From positions 1 through 27,177 of the forward strand of contig JBGCDE010000085.1 in assembly GCA_045105115.1 (NCBI GenBank): a stretch of DNA of 27,177 bases. The letters run 5' to 3'. The stretch is from JAUIET01 sp045105115. Its GTDB lineage: Bacteria > Pseudomonadota > Gammaproteobacteria > Pseudomonadales > JAUIET01. The translations under genes were made by a program, and so were the position numbers. This document shows, piece after piece, positions 15,410-23,346 of this stretch; position 1 is the stretch's first letter, and each line of letters starts with the position of its first letter. Below the pieces are notes generated by a model, which was not told the DNA's origin, ran no database searches, and saw only the letters and a list, made by a program, of their open reading frames with translations.

Positions 15410-16810
15410 ATGATCAGGAAAACAGGCAAGAGCAGCGGAACAAAGCTCACCCGATCGCGTATAGAGCACGACAGCATGGGCGCACTTAAGGTGCCCAGCA
15501 GTGCGCTGTACGCGGCGCAAACGCAACGAGCGGTGAACAACTTCCCTATCAGCGGCTTGACCATGTCGGCGTCGTTTATTCGTGCGCTGGGCGACATAAA
15601 GGCGAGTGCAGCAGCAGCCAATGCAGAGCTGGGTACGCTGCCAAAACCAATCGCCAATGCAATCATTAAAGCGGCAGATCAGGTTTCCAAAAACACGCTG
15701 GATGAGCACTTTCCTGTCGACGTCTTTCAAACTGGCTCGGGCACAAGTTCAAACATGAATGCCAACGAGGTAATTGCCAAGCTTGCCAGCAAAACGCTGG
15801 GCAAGCCGGTGCACCCCAATGACCACGTAAACTATGGGCAGAGCAGCAACGACGTTATTCCAACCGCAATTCATGTCAGTGCTGCGTGCCAGCTAAGTGA
15901 GCACTTACTACCAGCTATAGCGCATCTTCGCGCTACCATCGATCAAAGATCACGCGAATTGCGTAAAACTGTGAAGACAGGGCGTACACATTTGATGGAC
16001 GCGATGCCCTTATCAATGGGCCAGGAGTTATCGGGCTGGAGCGCGCAGCTGAATTCCGCCACCCGGCGTATTAACGATACTCGCAAGCGGCTGATGCTGC
16101 TTGCGCAGGGTGGCACGGCAGTGGGTACGGGCGTGAATGCACCGCCGGATTTTGCGGCAACATTTGCACGCCATTTAAGCGCCCGTACCGACTTAAAATT
16201 CAAGCCGAATCGCAATGCGTTCGAAAGCATTAGTTCGCAAGACACGGCCGTGGAATTATCTGGCCAGCTGAAAACACTTGCTGTGGCGCTGATGAAGATT
16301 GCAAATGATTTGCGTTGGATGAACAGCGGCCCTTTGGCTGGCTTGGGTGAGATAGCCCTACCGGCCTTACAACCAGGTAGCAGCATCATGCCAGGCAAAG
16401 TAAACCCGGTCATTCCAGAGTCTGTGGCTATGGTGTCGGCACAGGTTATAGGCAATGACAGCTGCATTACGGTGGCAGGTCAATCGGGTAATTTCCAGCT
16501 CAATGTCATGCTGCCGGTGATCGCGTACAACTTGTTGCAAAGTATTGAGCTGCTGGGGAATGCGAGTCGAATACTGGCGGATGATGCGATTGCTGGATTC
16601 ACTGTTAATGATGAAAACTTAAGCGAAAACCTGCATCGCAATCCCATTCTGGTGACGGCGCTAAACAGTGAAGTGGGGTACAACAAGGCGGCGGAGATTG
16701 CGAAAGCGGCTTATAAGCAGGGGCGACCTATTGCTGAGGTCGCGGCAGAGATGACGGATATTGATCCCAAGCGTTTGAGGCAATTGCTTGATCCTAAGAA
16801 GTTGATTTAA
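15410..16810 (+). CDS. fumC: Class II fumarate hydratase
   Basis: Reversibly hydrates fumarate to malate, in the cytoplasm. The protein is 466 residues, the normal length. Superfamily motifs in order: QTGSGTSSNMNANEV, HPNDHVNYGQSSND, TGRTHLMDAMPLSMGQ (with H194, equivalent to the E. coli FumC active-site region) and the signature GSSIMPGKVN (323-332). The related aspartases and argininosuccinate lyases share the fold. The SGNFQLNVMLPVIAYNLL stretch fits the fumarase branch seen in pseudomonads better than aspartase. It starts 8 bp after acnA, forming a two-gene unit for consecutive sections of the TCA cycle. Confidence 0.92.
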   Translation: MIRKTGKSSGTKLTRSRIEHDSMGALKVPSSALYAAQTQRAVNNFPISGLTMSASFIRALGDIKASAAAANAELGTLPKPIANAIIKAADQVSKNTLDEHFPVDVFQTGSGTSSNMNANEVIAKLASKTLGKPVHPNDHVNYGQSSNDVIPTAIHVSAACQLSEHLLPAIAHLRATIDQRSRELRKTVKTGRTHLMDAMPLSMGQELSGWSAQLNSATRRINDTRKRLMLLAQGGTAVGTGVNAPPDFAATFARHLSARTDLKFKPNRNAFESISSQDTAVELSGQLKTLAVALMKIANDLRWMNSGPLAGLGEIALPALQPGSSIMPGKVNPVIPESVAMVSAQVIGNDSCITVAGQSGNFQLNVMLPVIAYNLLQSIELLGNASRILADDAIAGFTVNDENLSENLHRNPILVTALNSEVGYNKAAEIAKAAYKQGRPIAEVAAEMTDIDPKRLRQLLDPKKLI

Positions 16811-16821
16811 CCCTCCAGAAA

Positions 16822-16836
16822 ACCGCCAATCGCGGT
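16822..16836 (+). terminator. Weak hairpin after fumC
   Basis: ACCGC and GCGGT form a 5-bp perfect stem around CAATC, 12 bp after the fumC stop. There is no T-run, so it is at best a Rho-assisted or weak terminator. The remaining stretch to the OsmC-like gene carries no other recognised element except the palindrome at 16905-16921. Confidence 0.25.
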
Positions 16837-16904
16837 AATCAGGCCGCGGTGGACACTCAGTAGACCATCCATCGGGGAATATCACGTTTCATACCTCAAA
16901 TAAT

Positions 16905-16921
16905 TGTTCATTTTTTGAACA
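16905..16921 (+). promoter_or_regulatory. Operator-like palindrome upstream of the OsmC-like gene
   Basis: TGTTCA and TGAACA are perfect inverted 6-mers separated by five T residues, about 43 bp before the likely start codon. The geometry would suit a dimeric repressor, but no regulator is identified and A+T-rich sequence makes chance occurrence possible. Confidence 0.3.
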
Positions 16922-16963
16922 TCTACTATCTTTTTTGTGACGGCAATCACAAAGAGGCGCCTT

Positions 16964-17440
16964 TTGAACGAAACACCCATCATTGCAGCGAGCAGTATTG
17001 CTCGGATTAGATCACGCTGGCTGGGTGGGCTGCGCTGCCGATCCAGGGTTGAGCGTGATGCTGACGACGGTCGGCAAACGTCTATCGTACTCGAAACCGA
17101 CGCGGCCAGGTTTGCAGACATTCGCGGCTCTGACACATCAGCCAGTTCAGTTGAACACTTATTGCACGCCCTCACCAGCAGTGTGATGGCGACTATGGTT
17201 CAACGTGCGCAACTGGAGGGTATTGCAATAGAACTGGTCACTTCGAGCAGCATAGGTGTTCGGCCAAAGCCAATGAGTGCCGACTCGCAACCTCAACCTC
17301 TGCAGGCCATTGACCTTAAATTCGAAGTTAAGGCCAGTGAGCGGGCGTCTGAAATAGAACAATTATGCGCCAATGATCCGATGTATAAAACGCTCAGGCG
17401 GGCTCTTCCAGTAACTATCAGTGTCATCCAGGCTGCTTGA
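16964..17440 (+). CDS. OsmC/Ohr-fold protein lacking the first redox cysteine
   Basis: An OsmC-family protein of about 158 residues. It has the N-terminal strand segment WLGGLRCRSRVE, the central helix VEHLLHALTSSVMATMVQRAQLEGI and the C-terminal LCANDPMYKTLRRALPVTISV segment. Active OsmC/Ohr peroxidases use a Cys in the central helix and a second Cys near the C-terminus. Here the first position is Ser (LTSSVMATM) while the second Cys (QLCAND) is kept, so thiol peroxidase chemistry is unlikely in its usual form. The frame is open from a GTG at 16937, but the TTG at 16964 has AAAGAGG at ideal spacing and is the better start. The function is unknown; a binding or repurposed role is possible. 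Confidence 0.7.
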   Translation: MNETPIIAASSIARIRSRWLGGLRCRSRVERDADDGRQTSIVLETDAARFADIRGSDTSASSVEHLLHALTSSVMATMVQRAQLEGIAIELVTSSSIGVRPKPMSADSQPQPLQAIDLKFEVKASERASEIEQLCANDPMYKTLRRALPVTISVIQAA

Positions 17441-17498
17441 ATTAGGCTATCGCACTGCTAAGGTTTTAAGATAAGGGAATAACAAAGAGAGCCACGGA

Positions 17499-19343
17499 AT
17501 GGACTCTGTCATGGTAGCGCCGCCTGGCGCGCACGCAGAAAAAGAAGTCGACGAAATTGAGCAAAGCGTGTCTAGCGCATTGCTTGAAGCTGAAGACTTC
17601 ACGGATACTTTTCTGGATGACTCCTTTATTGAAATCGAACGCCGACTACTTTCCCTAAGAAATAGAAAGAAACCAGCACTTGTACAGGCCGTTACAGAAG
17701 GCCAGATCATCAGCTTGAAGAACCTGCTGCCTGAACTGGAAACCGTTGCCCCCCAAACTCCTGACACCGATGACTTGCCAGCAAAAAGTGAGCTAAGCAA
17801 TCAGATTGACGCCGACTGGATGGGCGAGCTCAATAATTTGGACTACGACGATCTCTATAGTGAAATGGAGAGCGATGCGCTTGCCGACAGCGAAGAGACT
17901 GTAAGTCGAATGCTAGAGTCACTGGGAAGCAAAGATCCTGGATCAGCGACTGAGCAATCGAATTTCGACACAGCTGAGTCAATTCTCAGAGAAGATTTAT
18001 CGCTTGAAGAATTGCCTGTTCCAGACGTGATGTTTACGGAGATGGAACTTGAGCCAAAATTAGATCAGCCAGTTGAAGCACTCGTTGAAGACGCTGAAAT
18101 TTCGTATGAATCTCATCAGGTCTTGTTCACGCCGGCAGATGAACCTGCGGATGAAGTAACACTAGAGCCCGCAGGCGAAACATCAGAGCAGTCCATTGTT
18201 AGCGACGATATTGAAGAAGTAGCACTGGTGAGTCGCATTGAACCAGCCCTATCAGCGAATGCCCTGCAAATCAGCAACGAGCTTGCACCTATTGATCCGC
18301 AGAAAATCGCGCAAGCGCTGGTCGATATGTACATGGAAAATGAGCGGGTGCTGGCCGAGCAACGCGAAGCGCAACATGTTGCACAAGCCGCGCAAAGACG
18401 CCAATTGGTATTGATCAGTGCCGGCGCCGTTTGCGCTGTACTGATTGCGGCAACCATTGTTTATCTGCTTCTGAGCGCAAACATGCGTGCCTTGAGTGTA
18501 CCCGAGGTCAGCATGCCGGCAGTGAGCAGCGCACCTCCGCCGCGCTATCAATCGGTTAATGAGATTATCTCCGGTTCAGTGGTAGGCACTGAGCTCGGTG
18601 ATTCGCAGCGCACCGTAGAAAACAGCAATACAGCGGCCGTAGACGCTAGCAGTGTTGGAGCCGATGAATTTAACTACTACGACGAATCCATCTATGAACC
18701 CGATGCCATGGCGGATGCGGAAAACGCTTACTACCCAGTCGCGGAATCCGAGTACGGAATTTCTTTTGATCAACGCACTGCAGAGGTCAGCCCGCATGAA
18801 CAGGCGTACGCACAATGGACCGGTGGTGACCTGAGTGGCGCACGCACCGCTTATGAGCGTATTTTGCAAGCTAATCCCGAAGACACGGAAGCTCTGGTAG
18901 GCCTGGGGTCGATGGCCCAACAACAGGGCAATGAAGACCTGGCTGTTAGCTACCTTGTACGCGCTGTTAAAAATAAGCCCGATCATGCATTCGCACTAGC
19001 AGCACTCGCCAGCCTATCGAGCACAGAAAACCGCGGAAGATTGGAAAAGGACTTGATGCAATTAGCTCGTAGCAATCCGAATGTGTCTGAACTGCCGTTC
19101 ATTTTGGGTAACTGGTATGCGCGCGACAAACGCTGGGCAGATGCACAACAAGCCTATTTTGATGCGTTTAATCGTGACAGTCAGAGTGCCGACTACGCTT
19201 TTAACCTGGCTGTATCATTGGACCAGCTGGGCAAAACAGCCAGCGCAAAAAGCTTCTATCAAAAAGCAATCGCGCTCTCGCCCAATAGCGTGACTCATTT
19301 TGATGTAGAGCAAGCGCGAGCACGAGCTGATAAGCTGAAATAA
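17499..19343 (+). CDS. Bitopic membrane protein with acidic cytoplasmic region and periplasmic TPR repeats
   Basis: A 614-residue protein of unrecognised family. Residues 1-300 lack a signal peptide and are very acidic and low in complexity, with short repeats of Glu/Asp-rich sequence. One transmembrane helix spans about 303-326 (LVLISAGAVCAVLIAATIVYLLL), preceded by a helical, Gln/Arg-rich coiled-coil-like segment (ENERVLAEQREAQHVAQ). After a Ser/Ala/Tyr-rich linker come at least four TPR-like units (about residues 430-610, e.g. AYAQWTGGDLSGARTAYERILQANP and the DYAFNLAVSLDQLGKTASAKSFYQKAIALSP region). The topology, cytosolic N-terminus and periplasmic TPR, resembles type IV/MSHA pilus accessory proteins such as MshN, but no pilus gene is adjacent, so this is only a suggestion. 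AGAGAG precedes the ATG. Confidence 0.7.
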   Translation: MDSVMVAPPGAHAEKEVDEIEQSVSSALLEAEDFTDTFLDDSFIEIERRLLSLRNRKKPALVQAVTEGQIISLKNLLPELETVAPQTPDTDDLPAKSELSNQIDADWMGELNNLDYDDLYSEMESDALADSEETVSRMLESLGSKDPGSATEQSNFDTAESILREDLSLEELPVPDVMFTEMELEPKLDQPVEALVEDAEISYESHQVLFTPADEPADEVTLEPAGETSEQSIVSDDIEEVALVSRIEPALSANALQISNELAPIDPQKIAQALVDMYMENERVLAEQREAQHVAQAAQRRQLVLISAGAVCAVLIAATIVYLLLSANMRALSVPEVSMPAVSSAPPPRYQSVNEIISGSVVGTELGDSQRTVENSNTAAVDASSVGADEFNYYDESIYEPDAMADAENAYYPVAESEYGISFDQRTAEVSPHEQAYAQWTGGDLSGARTAYERILQANPEDTEALVGLGSMAQQQGNEDLAVSYLVRAVKNKPDHAFALAALASLSSTENRGRLEKDLMQLARSNPNVSELPFILGNWYARDKRWADAQQAYFDAFNRDSQSADYAFNLAVSLDQLGKTASAKSFYQKAIALSPNSVTHFDVEQARARADKLK

Positions 19344-19351
19344 TCGCTTAG

Positions 19352-20143
19352 TTAAAGTTGTATTTCAAAGCGGTCGGCGTCGCGCCATGCCTGAAATTTG
19401 TCTCTAAAATTTGCCAGCTTCGCCAAACTGATGGTTTGCGTTTCCGTAAACGCAGTATCACGCGGGTGATCGATCATCGCGTCGCCTTTAAAGTCTACCA
19501 GCATTGAATCACCGCTATACTCCAGCCCTTTACCGTCAAGACCAATGCGGTTAACACCAACCGTGTAAGCTAGGTTTTCAATTGCTCTGGCTTGCAACAA
19601 GGTTCTCCAGGGTGCTCGCCTGGCTGCCGGCCAATTAGCAACGCAGAGCAATAAATCATAGTCTTGCTTATTCCTGCAAAACACGGGAAAACGAAGGTCA
19701 TAGCACACCGTGAGCATAATCTTCCAACCGTGGTATTGAACGACAACCCGCGAGTTACCTGCAACGTAACGCTCATGTTCGCCCGCCATGCGAAACAAGT
19801 GGGTTTTATCGTAATGCTGAACCTCACCGCCGGGTGTTACAAACAACATGCGATTGGTATGCCCGCCGTCTACTTCAAATACGGTACTGCCTGTTATTGC
19901 AGCGCCGGATAATTTTGCCTGAGCAAGCATCCAATCTGTAGTGGGAGCCCCGAGTGTATCCAGGCCGTCAATTTCAGTTGTAAAACCAGATGTGAACATT
20001 TCCGGTAGTACAATCAAGTCAGTGTCACCTGTAAGCGCCGCTATTTTTTCAGCGTACATCGCCTTATTGCCTTGCGGGTCATGCCAACGTAAATCACTTT
20101 GAATAAGGGTAACGCGCAAATCGTTGGCCGGGCTTTCTTTCAT
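19352..20143 (-). CDS. yafV: Omega-amidase, YafV/Nit2-type carbon-nitrogen hydrolase
   Basis: A nitrilase-superfamily amidase of 263 residues with the full catalytic triad: E48 in VLPEMFTSGF, K113 in HYDKTHLF and C147 in LTVCYDLRFP. The TSGF extension after the Glu and the NWPAARRAPWRTLLQARAIEN segment are characteristic of YafV/Nit2 omega-amidases. These hydrolyse 2-oxoglutaramate or 2-oxosuccinamate to the 2-oxo acid and ammonia, repairing by-products of glutamine transamination. It is cytoplasmic, with no signal. It lies 7 bp after the stop of the upstream esterase gene (20151) and is probably co-transcribed with it. Confidence 0.92.
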   Translation of the reverse strand: MKESPANDLRVTLIQSDLRWHDPQGNKAMYAEKIAALTGDTDLIVLPEMFTSGFTTEIDGLDTLGAPTTDWMLAQAKLSGAAITGSTVFEVDGGHTNRMLFVTPGGEVQHYDKTHLFRMAGEHERYVAGNSRVVVQYHGWKIMLTVCYDLRFPVFCRNKQDYDLLLCVANWPAARRAPWRTLLQARAIENLAYTVGVNRIGLDGKGLEYSGDSMLVDFKGDAMIDHPRDTAFTETQTISLAKLANFRDKFQAWRDADRFEIQL

Positions 20144-20150
20144 TAGTGTT

Positions 20151-21080
20151 TCACTTCACGTTGTTTGCTACATATTTGCCAATGGCTTTCAATGCAGCAG
20201 CGCCATCGTCAATCATATCTGCCATACCAATAAAACCATGTATTTGGCCATCGTAACGTATTAAATTAGTTTCAACGCCAGCTGACTTAAGTTTTTCCGC
20301 AAAGGCTTCGCCTTCATCGCGCAGTGGATCATACTCAGCTGTTATGACCAGTGTAGGCGGCAAGCCCGTTAAATCGGCAAGCAGGGGGCTTGCGTAAACA
20401 TGTTGGCCGTCTGCGTCATTACTAAGATACTGCTCCCAAAACCAGCGCATCGAGTCGCTTTCCAGATAAAGGCCTTTTGCATTCTGCGAATAACTTACGG
20501 TATTAAAATTGTGATTCGTTACCGGATAGATAGCAACGTGATAGGCAATGTGCGGTGCAGGCTCTCCTTTTTGCATGCGGTCGCGCGCCATTAGTGTCAC
20601 GGCAGCTGACAAGTTACCACCGGCACTGTCACCGGCAACAATCAACTTGCTGGCGTCTGCATTCAGCTCGGCAGCGTTTTCAACTGCCCATTCGGTGGCG
20701 TGATAGCAATCTTCAAGTGGCGCCGGAAATTTCGCTTCCGGCGACAAACGATAGCCTACCGACACCACCACACTGTCGGTTTCATTACACAGCGAACGAC
20801 ACGTGCCGTCGTGTGTATCCAAACTGCATATAACCCAGCCACCGCCATGAAAATACATCAGTAAGCGATGCGGTCCGGGCGTAGCTGGATGATAAATGCG
20901 CACCGGCACGTCCACACCGTTGAGCTCCAGCGTTCGGTTATCGACCTCACCAACAGCTGGCAAGCCAGTCGCCGGCATATCTGTTAACTCACGCAGCTCG
21001 GCAATGCTCATGGCGTGCGGGTTAAGCGGTTGCTCACCCATTAAGTCCAATACGGCTCTGGCTTGTGCATTCACTGTCAT
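20151..21080 (-). CDS. HSL-family alpha/beta hydrolase (esterase)
   Basis: A cytoplasmic esterase of 309 residues in the hormone-sensitive-lipase (bacterial class IV) family. It has the oxyanion motif FHGGGWV, the nucleophile elbow VAGDSAGGNL, the acid segment EYDPLRDEG and the catalytic His in QIHGFIGM. The frame can be read from a TTG at 21104, but the ATG at 21080 follows GGAAGGG at good spacing and is taken as the start. It is divergent from gpx across 114 bp and is followed by the omega-amidase gene. Such enzymes act on short-chain acyl esters; the natural substrate is unknown. Confidence 0.9.
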   Translation of the reverse strand: MTVNAQARAVLDLMGEQPLNPHAMSIAELRELTDMPATGLPAVGEVDNRTLELNGVDVPVRIYHPATPGPHRLLMYFHGGGWVICSLDTHDGTCRSLCNETDSVVVSVGYRLSPEAKFPAPLEDCYHATEWAVENAAELNADASKLIVAGDSAGGNLSAAVTLMARDRMQKGEPAPHIAYHVAIYPVTNHNFNTVSYSQNAKGLYLESDSMRWFWEQYLSNDADGQHVYASPLLADLTGLPPTLVITAEYDPLRDEGEAFAEKLKSAGVETNLIRYDGQIHGFIGMADMIDDGAAALKAIGKYVANNVK

Positions 21081-21132
21081 TAAGACGCCCTTCCTTTCCG
21101 GCAACTACTGGTTTGAGGCTTACTATAAGTAA

Positions 21133-21161
21133 TTGTCGGCCCAACTACAAAGCCCTATACT
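21133..21161 (+). promoter_or_regulatory. Sigma70-type promoter of gpx-phoD-DUF1295
   Basis: TTGTCG at 21133-21138 and TATACT at 21156-21161 are separated by exactly 17 bp. They lie 33 bp before the gpx start, which itself has a GGCGGAG ribosome binding site. This is the clearest housekeeping promoter in the window. Confidence 0.65.
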
Positions 21162-21194
21162 CGCGTTTGTGATTCAATTCCGGCGGAGACCACT

Positions 21195-21689
21195 ATGAGC
21201 ACAGTGCACGATTTCAATGTTGAGACTATCAAAGGCGAACAGAAATCCTTAAGCGACTTCAAAGGTAAAACGCTGCTTATCGTCAATACTGCAAGCAAGT
21301 GCGGTTTCACGCCTCAGTTCAAGGGCTTACAAGCCTTGCACGACAAATATCAGGCACAAGGGCTGGAAATACTCGGCTTCCCTTGCAATCAATTTGGCAA
21401 TCAGGACCCCGGTTCAAACGACGCAATTCTTGAGTTTTGCAGTTTGAACTATGACGTTGAGTTTCCTATGTTTGCAAAACTGGAAGTCAACGGCAGTGGC
21501 GCGCACCCCTTATACAAACATCTTCGAACCGAAGCACCCGGTGTGCTGGGCACTACCGGCGTTAAGTGGAACTTCACAAAATTTCTGGTAGACCCTGATG
21601 GCCAAGTGGTTGACAGATTCTCACCAAAAACCACACCAGCCGAACTGGAAGACGCTATAGAATCTGTTCTCGATTTTGAACCCGCGTAG
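21195..21689 (+). CDS. gpx: Glutathione peroxidase-family thiol peroxidase
   Basis: Reduces hydroperoxides in the cytoplasm. The 164-residue protein has the peroxidatic C36 in NTASKCGFTPQ, Q70 in FPCNQFGNQ and W125/N126 in KWNFTKF. C82 in FCSLNYDVEFPMF occupies the resolving position of the 2-Cys type. The C36/C82 arrangement is that of yeast Gpx3, so thioredoxin rather than glutathione is the likely reductant (family knowledge). The last bases overlap the start of phoD, and the promoter and ribosome binding site are clear. Confidence 0.95.
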   Translation: MSTVHDFNVETIKGEQKSLSDFKGKTLLIVNTASKCGFTPQFKGLQALHDKYQAQGLEILGFPCNQFGNQDPGSNDAILEFCSLNYDVEFPMFAKLEVNGSGAHPLYKHLRTEAPGVLGTTGVKWNFTKFLVDPDGQVVDRFSPKTTPAELEDAIESVLDFEPA

Positions 21690-23346
21690 AACATTACTAA
21701 AACAAGCACTGACGGCCGCAGCAAGCGCACCGCTGCTGGCCTGCACCGCCGGCACTTCCACTCACTCTGGCCGCAACATCTTTGCGCATGGTGTGGCCAG
21801 CGGTGACCCACTTCAAGATAAGGCTATCATCTGGACGCGAGTCTCGGGGTTCACTGCACAGCAAAGCGTGAGTTGGCAGTTAGCGCTGGATGAACAATTC
21901 CAAACCATTTTTAAGAGTGGCGTAACAGTCACAGACGCCACCCAGGACTTTACCTGCAAAGTAGATGTTAATGGTTTAGCGCCGGGCACCCTCTTCTATT
22001 ACCGCTTTATTGCAGAGCAACAGTCGTCACCTTCCGGAAAATTCAAAACCCTGCCGATTGATGGCGTAAAACAAGCCAAAATCGGCGTGGTTTCTTGCTC
22101 TAATTATTCCTTTGGCTACTTCAACGTATACCGCCACCTCGCTGAGCGAGACGATCTGGATGCAATTTATCACGCTGGCGACTACATCTATGAATACGAG
22201 TCCGGCGGTTATGATTCACCGAAAGCCGCGGCTATGGGCCGGCAAACAATACCAACAAATGAAATTGTTAGCCTTACAGATTACCGACTGCGTCATGCCC
22301 AATATAAATCAGATCCTGATTTACAAGCAGTTCATGCCAGTCATGCATTCATCTGTTCCTGGGACGACCATGAAGTCGCTAACGACAGTTATCTGCATGG
22401 TGCCGAGAATCACGATGACAGTGAAGGTTCGTGGCAGCAGCGCAAGAGCGCAGCGCTTAAAGCATACTTTGAGTGGATGCCAGTGCGTGAGCCTGAGAAA
22501 AACGCGGATCAAAATTATCGGAGCTTCCAGTTTGGGTCGTTGTTTAGTCTAATTGTTTTGGAAACGCGGCTGTCAGGTCGAGACAAGGCCTTGAGTTATT
22601 CTGAAGACCTGCCCTACATAGCGGTTGAAGGCAGCGAGCAAGGCAGACCGGATGTGGTGAGGTTCAAGCAGGAGATTCTGAATAATCCGAATCGGCATAT
22701 GATCGGCGCAGATCAGGAAAAATGGTTTAATGAAGAACTACAGCGCTCTGCAAAAGCCGGTGCAAACTGGCAAATCATTGGCAACCAGACCATTATGGCC
22801 AATGTGCTAGCACCGGATATTGCCAAACATTTTTCACCGGAAGAAATTGAAAACCTTATCCCAAGAGCGCGCCGGTTTGCAGATTTTTCGGCACTTGGCC
22901 TGCCTTACAATCTTGACGCATGGGACGGTTATCCTGAAGCACGCAAACGACTGCTGAACGCAACACTGCAGCACGCCAACAACACCGTAGTGCTAACAGG
23001 CGATACACATAACGCTTGGGCGAACGATATTACTGATCCTGACAGCGGCCTAAATATCGCTGCCGAAGTGGCCGTGAGCAGTGTTACGTCACCCGGTGTA
23101 TCTGATGTATTGAATATTGACGCCAAGCGCTTTGGCCGAATTATTCAAGCGAGGAATAAAAACGTGCGCTACACCAATACAGCAGATCGCGGGTACGCCG
23201 TGTTGACCATTACGCCTGAGCAGTTTCGCGCAGACTATTATTTTGTGAATACCATACTGTCAACTCGGAGTTCACAGCGCCTGGAGCAAAGCATTACGGT
23301 GGATGCGAACGATCAAGTTGGTACGGCCAAGATCACATTGGCATGA
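21676..23346 (+). CDS. phoD: PhoD-type alkaline phosphatase/phosphodiesterase, Tat-exported lipoprotein
   Basis: A 556-residue metallophosphoesterase of the PhoD family, which releases phosphate from mono- and diesters outside the cytoplasm. The N-terminus, MNPRRTLLKQ followed by APLLACTAG, combines a twin-arginine motif with a lipobox (Cys 23), so it is likely a Tat-exported, lipid-anchored enzyme. Family motifs: HGVASGDPLQDKAIIWTRV, VSCSNYSFGYFNVYRHLA, HAGDYIYEYESGGY, WDDHEVANDSY and LTGDTHNAW, together supplying the Asp/Cys/Tyr/His metal ligands. The only start that keeps the Arg pair is TTG at 21676, overlapping the gpx gene by 14 bp, so translational coupling is likely. It overlaps the next gene by 4 bp (ATGA). 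Confidence 0.92.
   Translation: MNPRRTLLKQALTAAASAPLLACTAGTSTHSGRNIFAHGVASGDPLQDKAIIWTRVSGFTAQQSVSWQLALDEQFQTIFKSGVTVTDATQDFTCKVDVNGLAPGTLFYYRFIAEQQSSPSGKFKTLPIDGVKQAKIGVVSCSNYSFGYFNVYRHLAERDDLDAIYHAGDYIYEYESGGYDSPKAAAMGRQTIPTNEIVSLTDYRLRHAQYKSDPDLQAVHASHAFICSWDDHEVANDSYLHGAENHDDSEGSWQQRKSAALKAYFEWMPVREPEKNADQNYRSFQFGSLFSLIVLETRLSGRDKALSYSEDLPYIAVEGSEQGRPDVVRFKQEILNNPNRHMIGADQEKWFNEELQRSAKAGANWQIIGNQTIMANVLAPDIAKHFSPEEIENLIPRARRFADFSALGLPYNLDAWDGYPEARKRLLNATLQHANNTVVLTGDTHNAWANDITDPDSGLNIAAEVAVSSVTSPGVSDVLNIDAKRFGRIIQARNKNVRYTNTADRGYAVLTITPEQFRADYYFVNTILSTRSSQRLEQSITVDANDQVGTAKITLA

Noticed and set aside
15410..16810. Aspartate ammonia-lyase instead of fumarase
   Set aside because: GSSIMPGKVNPVIPE is compatible with both, but the HPNDHVNYGQSSND and SGNFQLNVMLP context, together with adjacency to acnA, favours class II fumarase.
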